NCBI GenBank assembly: GCA_034665305.1
Contig: JAXDFZ010000003.1
Coordinates: 1-64,000, forward strand
Source of the DNA: DASXRU01 sp034665305
GTDB taxonomy: Bacteria > Acidobacteriota > Blastocatellia > Pyrinomonadales > Pyrinomonadaceae
Reading direction: 5' to 3'
DNA length: 64,000 nucleotides
The notes under the pieces are model-generated. The model was given only the letters and a program-made list of their open reading frames with translations, did not search any database and was not told the origin of the DNA. Below are positions 24,947 to 33,241 of the stretch, piece by piece. The number at the start of each line of letters is the position of its first letter. Positions within the stretch are counted from its first letter, which is position 1. The position numbers and the translations under genes were made by a program.

Positions 24947-25408
24947 ATGCGTATCCGCTTCATCTGGACCGGCAAAACGAAAGATGCGCGCATGCGCGGT
25001 CTGATTGACGAGTATTTGCAGCGGCTGTCGCGCTTCGTGCGCTGCGAAATAGTGGAGATGCGCGAGAGCCCGGCCGGCAAAGACGGCTCTGGCATCGAAA
25101 AGGATGGCAAGCGCATCTCAGACGGGCTTCATTCCGGCGCGCTGGCAGTTTTATTGGACGAGCGCGGCCGCGAATGGACTTCGCCGGAACTCGCCACCGA
25201 GCTGCAGCGTTGGGAACAGAGCGGGGCGAAAGAAGTAGCGGTGATTATCGGCGGGCCGAATGGAGTTTCAAAGTCGGTGGCCGCCCAGGCGAAAGTTAAG
25301 TGGTCTTTATCCCGGCTGACGCTGACGCACGAGATGGCGCGGGTGATTGCGATCGAACAGATTTACCGGGCCTACACGATTGTTAACGGCTTGCCGTATC
25401 AGAAATGA
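24947..25408 (+). CDS. rlmH: 23S rRNA pseudouridine-1915 methyltransferase
   Basis: RlmH methylates N3 of pseudouridine 1915 in helix 69. The SPOUT signature is visible: LAVLLDERGREWTSPELA, VIIGGPNGVSKSV and the C-terminal LSRLTLTHEMARVIAIEQIYRA. The 153 residues are the normal length. rsfS and rlmH are frequent neighbours; here the sigma-54 activator stands between them. Confidence 0.97.
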   Translation: MRIRFIWTGKTKDARMRGLIDEYLQRLSRFVRCEIVEMRESPAGKDGSGIEKDGKRISDGLHSGALAVLLDERGREWTSPELATELQRWEQSGAKEVAVIIGGPNGVSKSVAAQAKVKWSLSRLTLTHEMARVIAIEQIYRAYTIVNGLPYQK

Positions 25409-25432
25409 AGCGGAGGATGGACTAAATAAAAA

Positions 25433-25801
25433 ATGGATAAGAGGAAAACAAAAACCTATCACGACAAACTGCTGAGCCGGCGCGAAGGCCTGGTGGGCCA
25501 GGTACAGGAAGCCGAAGCCTACAGTCGCGAACGCGATTCGGAATCGACGCAGGATCCGGCGGACATGGCCGCTAACGCGTACACCAAGGAATTGCTGGTA
25601 TCGATGTCGGCTAACGATCGGCGGCTGCTGGATTCAATCGATGAAGCATTGGAAAGAATTGAAAGCGGCCAGTACGGCAAATGTATCCACTGCGGAAACC
25701 CGATTATGGAAAAGAGACTGCAGGCCGTGCCCTGGGCGCGTCACTGTCTGCAGTGTCAGGATCTGAACGAGCGCGGCCTGCTGAACCAGGACGACGAGTA
25801 G
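25433..25801 (+). CDS. DksA/TraR family zinc-finger regulator
   Basis: The 122-residue product has an N-terminal coiled-coil region and a four-cysteine zinc finger CIHCGNPI...CLQCQDL (about residues 84-107), as in DksA and related RNA polymerase secondary-channel proteins. The coiled-coil tip reads DPADMAANAYTKELL. DksA itself binds with ppGpp to adjust rRNA and ribosomal gene transcription, so its presence at the end of this operon is sensible, though the exact subfamily cannot be fixed by eye. Confidence 0.88.
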   Translation: MDKRKTKTYHDKLLSRREGLVGQVQEAEAYSRERDSESTQDPADMAANAYTKELLVSMSANDRRLLDSIDEALERIESGQYGKCIHCGNPIMEKRLQAVPWARHCLQCQDLNERGLLNQDDE

Positions 25802-25831
25802 GAACGAACCACCACGCATGACATAATTCGC

Positions 25832-25867
25832 GGCCTTCGGAGCAACCCTCCGGAGGCCGTTTGTTTT
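25832..25867 (+). terminator. Rho-independent terminator after the dksA-like gene
   Basis: GGCCTTCGGAG and CTCCGGAGGCC pair across CAACC (25832-25858, one mismatch), followed by GTTTGTTTT. It closes the rplU to dksA transcription unit. Confidence 0.8.
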
Positions 25868-25987
25868 GGAGTGCGCTGACCTGTCAGCGCTTTCCCCGCT
25901 CGCGACCGGTCGCGAGCCGTTTGCCAGAATGCCGCGACGGGTCGCTGCAAGAACCAAAACGGCCACAGGTCGCCGCACTCCAAATTT
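25864..25987. repeat. TIR element ending at the comF start codon
   Basis: TTTGGAGTGCGCTGACCTGT at the left end matches the reverse complement of the right end (ACAGGTCGCCGCACTCCAAA) apart from the middle bases. The ~124-bp element has inner CG-rich palindromes such as CTCGCGACCGGTCGCGAG. Its right terminus is immediately followed by the comF ATG. Confidence 0.7.
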
Positions 25988-26740
25988 ATGTCATTTGCTG
26001 CCAAGACCAGTTTTCTTTACGACGCCGCGCTCGCCGTCGTTTATCCGCAAGCATGCGCAGTCTGTAACGGGAGCGTAGACGCGCGCGCCGATGGCGTGGC
26101 GTGCGCCGGATGTTGGGAAGGGACATCAATCTTTTCCGGCGCGGAAACGATTTGTTGGAAGTGTGGCTTACTATCGTTGGGCCATATCGCGGACGACAAG
26201 AAAGAGCAGGTCCGTTGTCGCCGTTGTGATGAAGACTGGTTTACGGCTGCACGTGCATGTGGACTTTATGAAGGCGCTTTGCGCGCTGCGGTGCTGGAGT
26301 TGAAACGCCGGGCGCATTTGCCGTTGCGCCTCGCGCGATTGATGTTTGAGGCCAGCCGTCGCCATCCCCTCCACACAGCAACATTGATCATCCCGGTCCC
26401 GCTTCATCCCGAACGCGAACGCGAGCGCGGGTTCAATCAGGCGGCAGTCCTGGCGCGCTCACTGGCAAAATCTACCGGTTTGCCCTCCGACGAACATTCG
26501 CTGGTTCGCTCAGTTCACACTGAGCGTCACCGCACCGCCATGGACGCGCGCGCCCGCCGCGAGAGCGTCGCCGATGCGTTCGCGGTCAAACGCCCTCGCT
26601 TGATTCAGAACGAGACCATCCTGCTCATTGACGATGTTTTCACGACCGGCGCCACCGTCTCCGCGTGCGCGCATAAGTTGAAAGCGGCCGGCGCAATGGA
26701 TGTTTTTGTTCTGACGATCGCTCGCCCTCAGATTAGCTGA
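25988..26740 (+). CDS. comF: ComF family phosphoribosyltransferase-like protein
   Basis: ComF proteins help single-stranded DNA uptake in competent bacteria. The 250 residues have an N-terminal double zinc finger (CAVCNG, CAGC, CWKCG, CRRC) and the PRTase part with IPVPLHPERERERGFNQA and the PRPP loop LLIDDVFTTGATVSA. No Shine-Dalgarno sequence is seen because a repeat element runs up to the ATG. Family assignment is firm; the competence role is inferred from the family only. Confidence 0.93.
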   Translation: MSFAAKTSFLYDAALAVVYPQACAVCNGSVDARADGVACAGCWEGTSIFSGAETICWKCGLLSLGHIADDKKEQVRCRRCDEDWFTAARACGLYEGALRAAVLELKRRAHLPLRLARLMFEASRRHPLHTATLIIPVPLHPERERERGFNQAAVLARSLAKSTGLPSDEHSLVRSVHTERHRTAMDARARRESVADAFAVKRPRLIQNETILLIDDVFTTGATVSACAHKLKAAGAMDVFVLTIARPQIS

Positions 26741-26798
26741 GATAGTTGCCACGGGCTGCTAAACAGAATTCTCGCACGCGTAACCACTTTTCTCACTA

Positions 26799-26963
26799 GC
26801 ACCTGACTTCATCAGGTGCTGACGCAGCAGAATCATCGGAAACCGTTTCAACGGTTTCCCGTGAATAATCGTCCTCGTAAACAAGCGTCACCAAGAGTGA
26901 AACCGTTGAAACGGTTTTCAGTCATTTGACGTTCACTGTGATACCTGACTGAAGTCAGGTGTG
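26799..26963. repeat. Nested palindromic element downstream of comF
   Basis: Outer hairpin CACCTGACTTCATCAGGTG at the left and ACCTGACTGAAGTCAGGT at the right; inner hairpins GAAACCGTTTCAACGGTTTC and GAAACCGTTGAAACGGTTTT. The halves are inverted with respect to each other, so the entire 165 bp could fold into a cruciform. The rest of the 298-bp gap shows nothing further I can name. Confidence 0.75.
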
Positions 26964-27038
26964 AATGAGACTTTGTTGACTTTATCGGGTTAGCAACTTG
27001 CATCAACTCCAGTGTCCTGGCGTATGATGTCCAGCACC

Positions 27039-27989
27039 ATGACCCAACTTAGGACGCTTTACCCTCCCATCGAACCTTATGACACGGGCCGCCTGAAGGT
27101 CTCCGATCTTCACGAGATTTATTACGAGCAGGCCGGTAATCCGAACGGCAAGCCGGTGGTTTTTCTGCATGGCGGGCCCGGCGGTGGCATCGTGCCGGAG
27201 TACCGCCAGTTTCACGATCCCAGCGCGTACCGCGTGATTCTTTTCGATCAGCGCGGCTCCGGGAAGAGCACGCCGCATGCTTCGCTCGAAGAGAACACGA
27301 CCTGGGATCTGGTCGCCGACATTGAAAAACTGCGCGAGCATTTCGGTATTGAGAAGTGGCAAGTGTTCGGTGGTTCGTGGGGCAGCACGCTTTCCCTCGC
27401 TTACGCGGAAACGCATCCCGCGCGCGCTACGCAGTTAGTGCTGCGCGGAATTTTTCTCTGTCGCAAGAAAGAAATCCAGTGGTTCTATCAGGAAGGCGCC
27501 AGCGCGATTTTCCCGGACGTGTGGGAAGAATATGTGAAGGTCATTCCGGAAGCGGAGCGCGGTGACATGGTCGCCGCCTATCATCGCCGGCTGACCAGCA
27601 GCGATGAGGCGGTGCTGTTGGAAGCAGCGCGCGCCTGGAGTATCTGGGAAGGCAGTACTTCGAAACTTTTCTTTGATGAAGATTCCATCGAAAAGTTTGC
27701 GGACGCTGAGTTTGCCAAGGCCTTCGCGCGAATCGAATGTCACTACTTCATTAACAACTGCTTCTTTCCGTCCGACAATTTCCTGCTGGAGAATGTCGGT
27801 AAGATTCGGCACCTCCCGGCGGTGATCGTGCATGGCCGCTATGATGTTGTTTGTCCCATCATGAGTGCGTGGGACCTGCATCGCGCCTGGCCGGAAGCGA
27901 AACTGCACATCACCCCCGATGCCGGCCACTCGATGATGGAACTTGGGAACACCAGTGCGCTGGTCGAGGCTACGGACGGATTTCGGTAG
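27039..27989 (+). CDS. pip: Proline iminopeptidase (alpha/beta hydrolase)
   Basis: Cleaves N-terminal proline from peptides. ATG 27039 gives MTQLRTLYPPIEPYDTGRLK, the usual start, and 316 residues; upstream in-frame starts at 27012-27027 only add a few residues. Motifs: oxyanion loop FLHGGPGGG, nucleophile elbow FGGSWGSTLSLAY, acid in VIHGRYDVVCP (as HGRYD), catalytic histidine in DAGHSMME, and the CXW-type lid. It is a cytoplasmic enzyme with no signal peptide. Confidence 0.95.
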   Translation: MTQLRTLYPPIEPYDTGRLKVSDLHEIYYEQAGNPNGKPVVFLHGGPGGGIVPEYRQFHDPSAYRVILFDQRGSGKSTPHASLEENTTWDLVADIEKLREHFGIEKWQVFGGSWGSTLSLAYAETHPARATQLVLRGIFLCRKKEIQWFYQEGASAIFPDVWEEYVKVIPEAERGDMVAAYHRRLTSSDEAVLLEAARAWSIWEGSTSKLFFDEDSIEKFADAEFAKAFARIECHYFINNCFFPSDNFLLENVGKIRHLPAVIVHGRYDVVCPIMSAWDLHRAWPEAKLHITPDAGHSMMELGNTSALVEATDGFR

Positions 27990-28037
27990 GCTAAAGGCTG
28001 GGCTTGTCACGCCTCGCATCGTCGCGAACTATCGAAT

Positions 28038-28128
28038 ACTTGCAGTTGGTAAGGGTGGTTTACCCCCGCTTCTTGGCGCAATTGCACTCAAAGCAGGCGG
28101 GGGCACGCCGCCCTTCCCAACTGCAAGT
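28038..28128. repeat. Inverted repeat element, CTTGCAGTTGG family
   Basis: About 32-bp arms beginning ACTTGCAGTTGG and ending in CCCCCGC pair with about five mismatches around a ~27-bp centre. A second member lies at 61628-61743, with the same GGGAAGGGTGG and GCCCCCGC blocks. Confidence 0.75.
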
Positions 28129-28194
28129 AAGCCCAGATTCCTGTTGGCTCCTACGTTGTCAGCCATTTGGAATGTGTCTTTCTGTCGTTTACTT

Positions 28195-28223
28195 TTGCCT
28201 TATTTTTGGCCCTCGCGTAATAT
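28195..28223 (+). promoter_or_regulatory. Candidate promoter of a near-leaderless HNH gene
   Basis: TTGCCT (28195-28200), 17 bp, TAATAT (28218-28223). A start about 7 bp downstream would be at ~28230, only 3 bp from the ATG at 28233. No Shine-Dalgarno sequence is present. Confidence 0.5.
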
Positions 28224-28232
28224 CCCCTCGGT

Positions 28233-28778
28233 ATGAATGCACGTGTTTTAGTGCTGAACACATCATTCGAGCCGATCAATGTCTGCACTGAGCGGCGCGC
28301 GGTGGTGATGATTTTTAAGGGCGTGGCGCGCATGGAGGAGCACAACGGCCACATGCTCCACTCCGCCAAGCTATCTATTCATGCGCCTTCAGTCATTCGT
28401 TTGACTGAGTACATACATATTCCGTTTGAGCGCCGTTCGCTTTCGCGCAAGAACATCCTGCTGCGGGACCACTCGTGCTGCCAGTATTGCGGGAAGCAGT
28501 TTACGCCGGCGGAATTGACGCTGGACCATGTGTTGCCCCGCTCGCGTGGCGGTGATTCCACCTGGGACAATCTGGTCGCCTGTTGCAAGCGCTGCAATCA
28601 TCGCAAGGGCAACCGCACGCCGGAGGAGTCGGGCATGCACCTCTCGCGTCGGCCCCGAGGTTTCTCGTTGCATGTGAACCGCCAGATCATGCGGTACCTG
28701 GGTCGCGCCGATGAAACGTGGCGAAAATATTTATTCTATGAATCAAACGCAGCCAGTAATCTTTGCGTAAACGAATGA
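28233..28778 (+). CDS. HNH endonuclease family protein
   Basis: The 181-residue product begins MNARVLVLNTSFEPINVCTE, a sequence typical of a widely distributed HNH family found in cyanobacteria and Acidobacteria. The HNH core is CQYCGKQFTPAELTLDHVLP, then SRGGDSTWDNLVACCKRCN (about residues 86-125), with two CxxC zinc pairs and the catalytic Asp-His. The family has no settled cellular role that I know. It stands alone with its own promoter, next to tatA. Confidence 0.9.
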   Translation: MNARVLVLNTSFEPINVCTERRAVVMIFKGVARMEEHNGHMLHSAKLSIHAPSVIRLTEYIHIPFERRSLSRKNILLRDHSCCQYCGKQFTPAELTLDHVLPRSRGGDSTWDNLVACCKRCNHRKGNRTPEESGMHLSRRPRGFSLHVNRQIMRYLGRADETWRKYLFYESNAASNLCVNE

Positions 28779-28837
28779 TCTTATTTGAAACGCCGATCGC
28801 GCAGTGTACAAAGCCCTGATTGGCAAAGGAGTTTTTC

Positions 28838-29119
28838 ATGACACTATTGATGTTCTTACTGCCCGAAAGCCCCATGATCTGGATTTTCGTAATCGCAGTA
28901 ATTTTTCTGCTATTCGGCGGCAGCAAGTTGCCACAACTCGCTAAGGCCCTGGGCCAGAGCAAGAAGGCTTTCCGTGAAGGCATTGCTGAGGCCGATGAAG
29001 ACGAAGCCCTGGCGAAACCGGCTAAGCCCGCTTCGCTGGCATCCGTTGACGACGAAGAGCTTTTTGAAGAAGCGCGGCGCCGGGCGCGTTTGCGCGTGAG
29101 TGAAGGGAAGAACGATTAA
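28838..29119 (+). CDS. tatA: Sec-independent translocase protein TatA/E
   Basis: TatA forms the pore-like part of the twin-arginine translocon. ATG 28838, with AAAGGAG upstream, gives 93 residues. An N-terminal hydrophobic helix ends in LLFGGSKLPQLAKALGQ, the diagnostic FGxxKLPxLA motif, followed by an amphipathic helix and a charged tail with DDEELFEEARRRARLR. tatC is not in the window. Confidence 0.93.
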   Translation: MTLLMFLLPESPMIWIFVIAVIFLLFGGSKLPQLAKALGQSKKAFREGIAEADEDEALAKPAKPASLASVDDEELFEEARRRARLRVSEGKND

Positions 29120-29155
29120 GCGGAAGAATCTGCGAGTTCTAATTTATTGAACATG

Positions 29156-29195
29156 ACAGGCGCGAGAGCTGAGGCTTTCGCGCCTGTTGGTTTTT
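29156..29195 (+). terminator. Rho-independent terminator after tatA
   Basis: ACAGGCGCGA (29156-29165) pairs with TCGCGCCTGT (29178-29187), then TGGTTTTT. Confidence 0.8.
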
Positions 29196-29236
29196 CTGTG
29201 AGTGATCGAAATTTTCATGTGCGCCGTCGCGGCGTT

Positions 29237-29258
29237 CCGCAAACTAACAGTTTGCGTT
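29237..29258. repeat. Small palindrome CGCAAACTAACAGTTTGCG
   Basis: A perfect short palindrome with a TAA centre. The same core is found inside the element at 56880-56991, so it is probably a solo copy of that repeat. Confidence 0.6.
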
Positions 29259-29265
29259 ACCGAGG

Positions 29266-30090
29266 TCATCCCACCACCGGCAGTTTAGTTTTCCGCCCCA
29301 TGACGAGCGTCGCCTTCACGGACAAAACAAAATCGGCCGCGTGACGTTCAGCGTCGATGATGCGGCCGATTTCGGTAGCGACAGGGGATTGATTCGCTGC
29401 GGGCAATGATTGCAGCCAACGGGGCAGAAGAAATTCGGTAATCAGCGGCGAGTTAAGAAACTGATCGCCTGATTCATAGTCAAACTCTTCCACGGTCGTC
29501 CACGAACTCAGTTTTTCCAGACCTTCCAACTCGGCGATGGCTTCCACATCCGAAACTGCCGGCGACTCCTTGAGCAGAACTTCGGCTTCCGAAGCGTAAT
29601 CCGCAAGATCGAGGTTAATCAGCGCCTCCCAATAGATGGAAAAGAACTCGCCGAAACTCGACGCTGTCGGCAGCCAGAGAGCAACGAACGCACCCGGCTT
29701 GGCGACGCGGACCAATTCAGAGAACATCGGGCCCAGCCGCGCCGGTGCGAGCATCGAGGCATTTCCCAGCACGAGGTCAAAGCGATCATCTGTGAGCGGA
29801 AGACTTTCGACTGCGGCGCGCTGAAACTCAGTGGGCTCGTTCATCGCGACCGCTTTGGCGCGCGCCAGCTCAAGGCATTCCTCGCTCTCGTCCACGCAGA
29901 GCCACTTGAGTTCGCCCCCTGCCTGGGCCTGCAAGGCCATCGCATGACCGCCGGTGCCAGCGCCTACGTAAAGGGCCTTGCCCTTCTTCGGAACTTTGAC
30001 ATGTTGATCGACGAGTTCGGCAAAGCGCTCGCCCCAATCAGTGGCGACGTAGAGGTCTTGCAGAAAGGCGAGTTCTTTCTCTGATTTCAT
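29266..30090 (-). CDS. Class I SAM-dependent methyltransferase
   Basis: The 274-residue product, starting at the ATG complementary to 30088-30090 (MKSEKELAFLQDLYVATDWG), has motif I ALYVGAGTGGHAMAL (about residues 38-52), an acidic residue at motif II (WLCVDESEECLELA) and motif IV DRFDLVLGNASML. The substrate cannot be told. It is convergent with tatA and follows rarA on the same strand with a heptad array between. Confidence 0.85.
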   Translation of the reverse strand: MKSEKELAFLQDLYVATDWGERFAELVDQHVKVPKKGKALYVGAGTGGHAMALQAQAGGELKWLCVDESEECLELARAKAVAMNEPTEFQRAAVESLPLTDDRFDLVLGNASMLAPARLGPMFSELVRVAKPGAFVALWLPTASSFGEFFSIYWEALINLDLADYASEAEVLLKESPAVSDVEAIAELEGLEKLSSWTTVEEFDYESGDQFLNSPLITEFLLPRWLQSLPAANQSPVATEIGRIIDAERHAADFVLSVKATLVMGRKTKLPVVG

Positions 30091-30093
30091 GAT

Positions 30094-30224
30094 GTGGCTA
30101 AGGGCCAAGAGCAAAAGGCAATGGGCCAAGAGCTAAGTGTAAAATGCTGTGGAGCTGGCAGGCTATGGAGTCATTCGGACTGTAAGAGCCAAGCGCCTTT
30201 GCTCTTTGCCCTTAGCTCTTGGCG
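30094..30224. repeat. GGCCAAGAGC-type heptad inverted repeat
   Basis: Left arm GGCTAAGGGCCAAGAGC, AAAAGGCAATG, GGCCAAGAGC. Right arm GCCTTTGCTCTTTGCCC, TTAGCTCTTGGC. The repeat has a looser 7-bp rhythm than the others. The right arm reaches into the last codons of rarA (tail GPSAKS). Confidence 0.7.
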
Positions 30225-31528
30225 CTGGGCCCCTCTTCGTCGAAGTAGACTCGGCCGCGCAACTTCTCCGGCAGGCATTCCATCTCGTCCTTCGCCTGCG
30301 GATCGTTGTGTACGTAGCGATAGCCTCCGCCGTAGCCAACGGCTTTCATCAAAGGCGTGACGGCATTGCGCAAGTGTAACGGCACCGGCTCGCGCGAAGT
30401 CTCAGTAGCGTCGCTCACGGCCGCCTGGTATGCGTGTTTCACGGCATTCGATTTGGGCGCGCGGGCCAGGTAAATCGTCGCTTGCGAAAGCGGGAACAGG
30501 GCCTCAGGCAATCCAATGAGTTTAGTTATGTCGGCGGCGGCCGCTGCCTGGACCATGGCATTCGGATCGGCCAGCCCGATGTCTTCGGAAGCAAGGATGC
30601 AAAGGCGACGCGCGATGAAGATCGGATCGGCGCCGCCTTCGATTAGGCGAGCCAGCCAGTAAAGGCCGGCGTTCACGTCTGAATTTCGCAGCGACTTAAT
30701 TAGAGCCGAGACCAGGTTGTAATGGTCCTCGCCACCTTTGTCATAGGCAAAGTGCGCGCGGCCCAATGCTTCCACCAGCAACTCGTCAGTCACTTCGCGC
30801 TTGCCTGCGTCACCCGGGGACGTCGCTTCGACCGCAGCGCCAAGGGCGGCAAGGGCAACGCGCGCGTCGCCGCCGGCTGAATGCGCAAGCTTTGCGAGTA
30901 AGTCCTCTGCGATCTGCGGATGCAAACTTGCCAGTCCGCGCTCTTCATCCGCCAGCGCGCGACGCAGGATCGTTTCTACATCATGATCGATTAGCGGGTT
31001 CAGCACCAGCACGCGACTCCGCGAGAGGAGGGCGCCGTTAACTTCGAAAGAAGGGTTTTCCGTCGTGGCGCCGATCAGCGTTACAGTGCCGTCTTCGACG
31101 GCCGGCAGCAAAGCGTCCTGCTGCGCTTTGTTGAAGCGGTGGATCTCGTCAATGAATAGGATCGTGCGGCGGCCTCGGCTACGTTCCTGACGCGCTTCGG
31201 CGATGGCGGCACGTAGATCTTTGACGCCGGAAAACACGGCGGAGAGAGCGACGAAACGCGCGCCAGTTTTCCTGGAAAGCAAACGCCCCAGCGTCGTCTT
31301 GCCCGTGCCAGGAGGGCCCCAAAGAATCAGGGAGGGGAAAGTTCCACCGCCTTCAATCAAGCGACGTAGGACGCGGCCCTCGCCAACCAAATGTTCCTGG
31401 CCGACAAATTCCTCGAGCGCGCGCGGTCGCATCCTGTCGGCAAGCGGGCCCGGCGTCAGCGCATCAGAATGGTCGGCAGCGTCCCGGCTGAGTTCAGGAA
31501 ACAAACTGCCACTCGTTAAGTCTGACAT
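30212..31528 (-). CDS. rarA: Replication-associated recombination protein A
   Basis: RarA/MgsA is an AAA+ ATPase acting at stalled replication forks, a relative of clamp loaders. The 438 residues have a RuvB-like N-terminus (LADRMRPRALEEFVGQEHL), Walker A GPPGTGKT (71-78), Walker B with FIDEIHRFNKAQQDALLP and the sensor-1 IGATTENPSFEVNGALLSRS split over two elements, then the C-terminal tetramer domain (GGEDHYNLVSALIKSLRNSD, split). The length is normal. Confidence 0.96.
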   Translation of the reverse strand: MSDLTSGSLFPELSRDAADHSDALTPGPLADRMRPRALEEFVGQEHLVGEGRVLRRLIEGGGTFPSLILWGPPGTGKTTLGRLLSRKTGARFVALSAVFSGVKDLRAAIAEARQERSRGRRTILFIDEIHRFNKAQQDALLPAVEDGTVTLIGATTENPSFEVNGALLSRSRVLVLNPLIDHDVETILRRALADEERGLASLHPQIAEDLLAKLAHSAGGDARVALAALGAAVEATSPGDAGKREVTDELLVEALGRAHFAYDKGGEDHYNLVSALIKSLRNSDVNAGLYWLARLIEGGADPIFIARRLCILASEDIGLADPNAMVQAAAAADITKLIGLPEALFPLSQATIYLARAPKSNAVKHAYQAAVSDATETSREPVPLHLRNAVTPLMKAVGYGGGYRYVHNDPQAKDEMECLPEKLRGRVYFDEEGPSAKS

Positions 31529-31557
31529 TGTTGAAACCAGATTAGCACAGCCTACAA

Positions 31558-31701
31558 GTCAGAACCGCCTGCGGTAGCGGGCGGGCGCTGCGATTGCGGA
31601 TTGCAGATTGCAGATTGCAGAATTGAAAAACCAGCGGCATTCTAATCCGAGATCCGAAATCCGCAATCGCCGGGCCCGCCCGCTACCGCCGGCGGTTCTG
31701 A
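31558..31701. repeat. TIR element with a nested GATTGCG heptad array
   Basis: 28-bp outer arms beginning GTCAGAACCGCC at the left and ending GGCGGTTCTGAC at the right pair with one mismatch. Inside (about 31589-31670) are GATTGCG, GATTGCA, GATTGCA, GATTGCA units and, inverted, CCGAGAT, CCGAAAT, CCGCAAT. The heptad array is thus the cargo of a larger inverted repeat. Confidence 0.85.
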
Positions 31702-31816
31702 CAGACCGAACCGGCAGCCCCGCTGAGAAATCGACGGAACGATCCGGCCGCACCTCACGTATATTCAAACGAGCCAACAAATAAAGCTCGAAAAGATGAT
31801 TCGGGAGGATCGGTTG

Positions 31817-32032
31817 ATGAAAGAAGCGAAGGACGTTTTACGAATTGCCGGCATGCTGTTACTGGGACTATTCGTCCTGGTGGTCGGAGTGCCACTGGTG
31901 TTGACGGCGGCAGGAATTGCCCTCGGAATTTTCGGTTTCCTGTTGGGGTTGGCCGTGCTGCTAATCAAAGTTGCGATTGTGATCGCGGTGATTTACCTGA
32001 TTCTTGTCGGTGTGCGCGCGGTGCTGAAATAA
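31817..32032 (+). CDS. Small membrane protein with two hydrophobic segments
   Basis: The ATG at 31817 has GGGAGGA at good spacing and gives 71 residues: a short basic N-terminus (MKEAKDVLRIAG), then two long hydrophobic segments (about residues 12-35 and 38-63) separated by a Gly-containing turn, and a basic end (VRAVLK). I do not recognise a family. Codon use is similar to neighbours, so it appears to be a real gene. Confidence 0.7.
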   Translation: MKEAKDVLRIAGMLLLGLFVLVVGVPLVLTAAGIALGIFGFLLGLAVLLIKVAIVIAVIYLILVGVRAVLK

Positions 32033-32059
32033 ACCAGGCAAACCAAAAGTGCGTGACGG

Positions 32060-33205
32060 TCAGAAGGCCCACCGGCCGCGCACAAACTGGGCGGCGAACA
32101 ATGCCAGAAACATCAACGACCACGCCACGATTACGATGCGCCAAACAAAGCGCGACGCCAGTTGGGCAAAGAGGATGAAGATCGGAAACATGACCACGGT
32201 GTAGCGCGGCACTCCAAGAATGAACGCCAGGCTGGTGGCCAGCAGCCAGTTTCCCGTAATCCAAACCGCATACGAGGGCCGCAGTTTTATCCAGCTCACA
32301 ATCGAGCAGACCAGCCCCAACAGAATAAAAAAGACTTCCTGATTTGCGACCATCTCACCATCGCTGGTCGTAAAGTTCATCGCCGCCATCTTGGCGCGAA
32401 TGCCCACCCAGAACCACGCCGGCGACGAGAAAAAATACTGTTTGCGAATTGCCATGAAGGCAAATGGATCGCCCGTCGCGCGATAGTTCAACGCCAGGTA
32501 TCCCAGCAGACCGACGCCGATGAAGGCGATCCACAACCACCGCCATTGCCAGCGGCGAGTTTCGCGATACTGCAAAAATGCCTCGACCATCAGCGCCGGA
32601 ATCAGAATTGGTCCCATCGCCCGCGTCATGCAGGAAAGCGCGCCCAGCACGCCGGCAATCCACCAGCGATTGGAACGCGCCGCCAGAAACGCGCCAAACA
32701 CCAGCACCAGAAAAAGACTTTCGGTATAGCCGATGTGCAGGAAGTAGCTGGTAGGAAAAATGAAAAGTAAACACACTGCGCGCTCGGCAAGTTGCTGCGG
32801 GTAATCCAACAGCAGCAAACGCCGGAAGAGGAGTCCGGCCGCGAAGGCGGCGATGGTTGTGATCACGACGGCGCTAATCAGGTACTGCCCGCTACCCAAC
32901 GCCAGGACTCGAATCATCCAGGGGTAAAGAGGATAGAACCCCATCAACGTTCGGGTTTCTCCCGCCGCGCTGTATCCGAGTTCCGCCAACTTTAGATAAT
33001 TGACTGAGTCCCAGCGGTTCCAAATCTCCAACCAGCCGAACCAGCCGATGATGGCCTTGCCATCCAACACCTGGTACGCGCGCGTCGCGTATATAAACAA
33101 AAGGACCTTGATCGCGGCAATCATGCCGACGATGCGCCAATCATCCGGACGCAGGCCGAATTGAGCTGGGGAAACTTGATCAATCCGTGTTGTCTCGCTC
33201 TTCAT
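32060..33205 (-). CDS. PIG-V-like mannosyltransferase family membrane protein
   Basis: The 381 residues form about nine hydrophobic segments. The first loop has EIWNRWDSVNYLKLAELGY and a later MGFYPLYPWMIR, the WDxxxYL and FxPLYP motifs of the PIG-V/GT-C group that uses lipid-linked sugars. RAMGPILIPALMVEAF and the NYRATGDPFAF loop also fit. The acceptor is unknown. It lies alone on the - strand between repeat gaps. Confidence 0.8.
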   Translation of the reverse strand: MKSETTRIDQVSPAQFGLRPDDWRIVGMIAAIKVLLFIYATRAYQVLDGKAIIGWFGWLEIWNRWDSVNYLKLAELGYSAAGETRTLMGFYPLYPWMIRVLALGSGQYLISAVVITTIAAFAAGLLFRRLLLLDYPQQLAERAVCLLFIFPTSYFLHIGYTESLFLVLVFGAFLAARSNRWWIAGVLGALSCMTRAMGPILIPALMVEAFLQYRETRRWQWRWLWIAFIGVGLLGYLALNYRATGDPFAFMAIRKQYFFSSPAWFWVGIRAKMAAMNFTTSDGEMVANQEVFFILLGLVCSIVSWIKLRPSYAVWITGNWLLATSLAFILGVPRYTVVMFPIFILFAQLASRFVWRIVIVAWSLMFLALFAAQFVRGRWAF

Positions 33206-33241
33206 GAAATGCAGGATCGCAGATCGTTTGTTGGATTTTTC

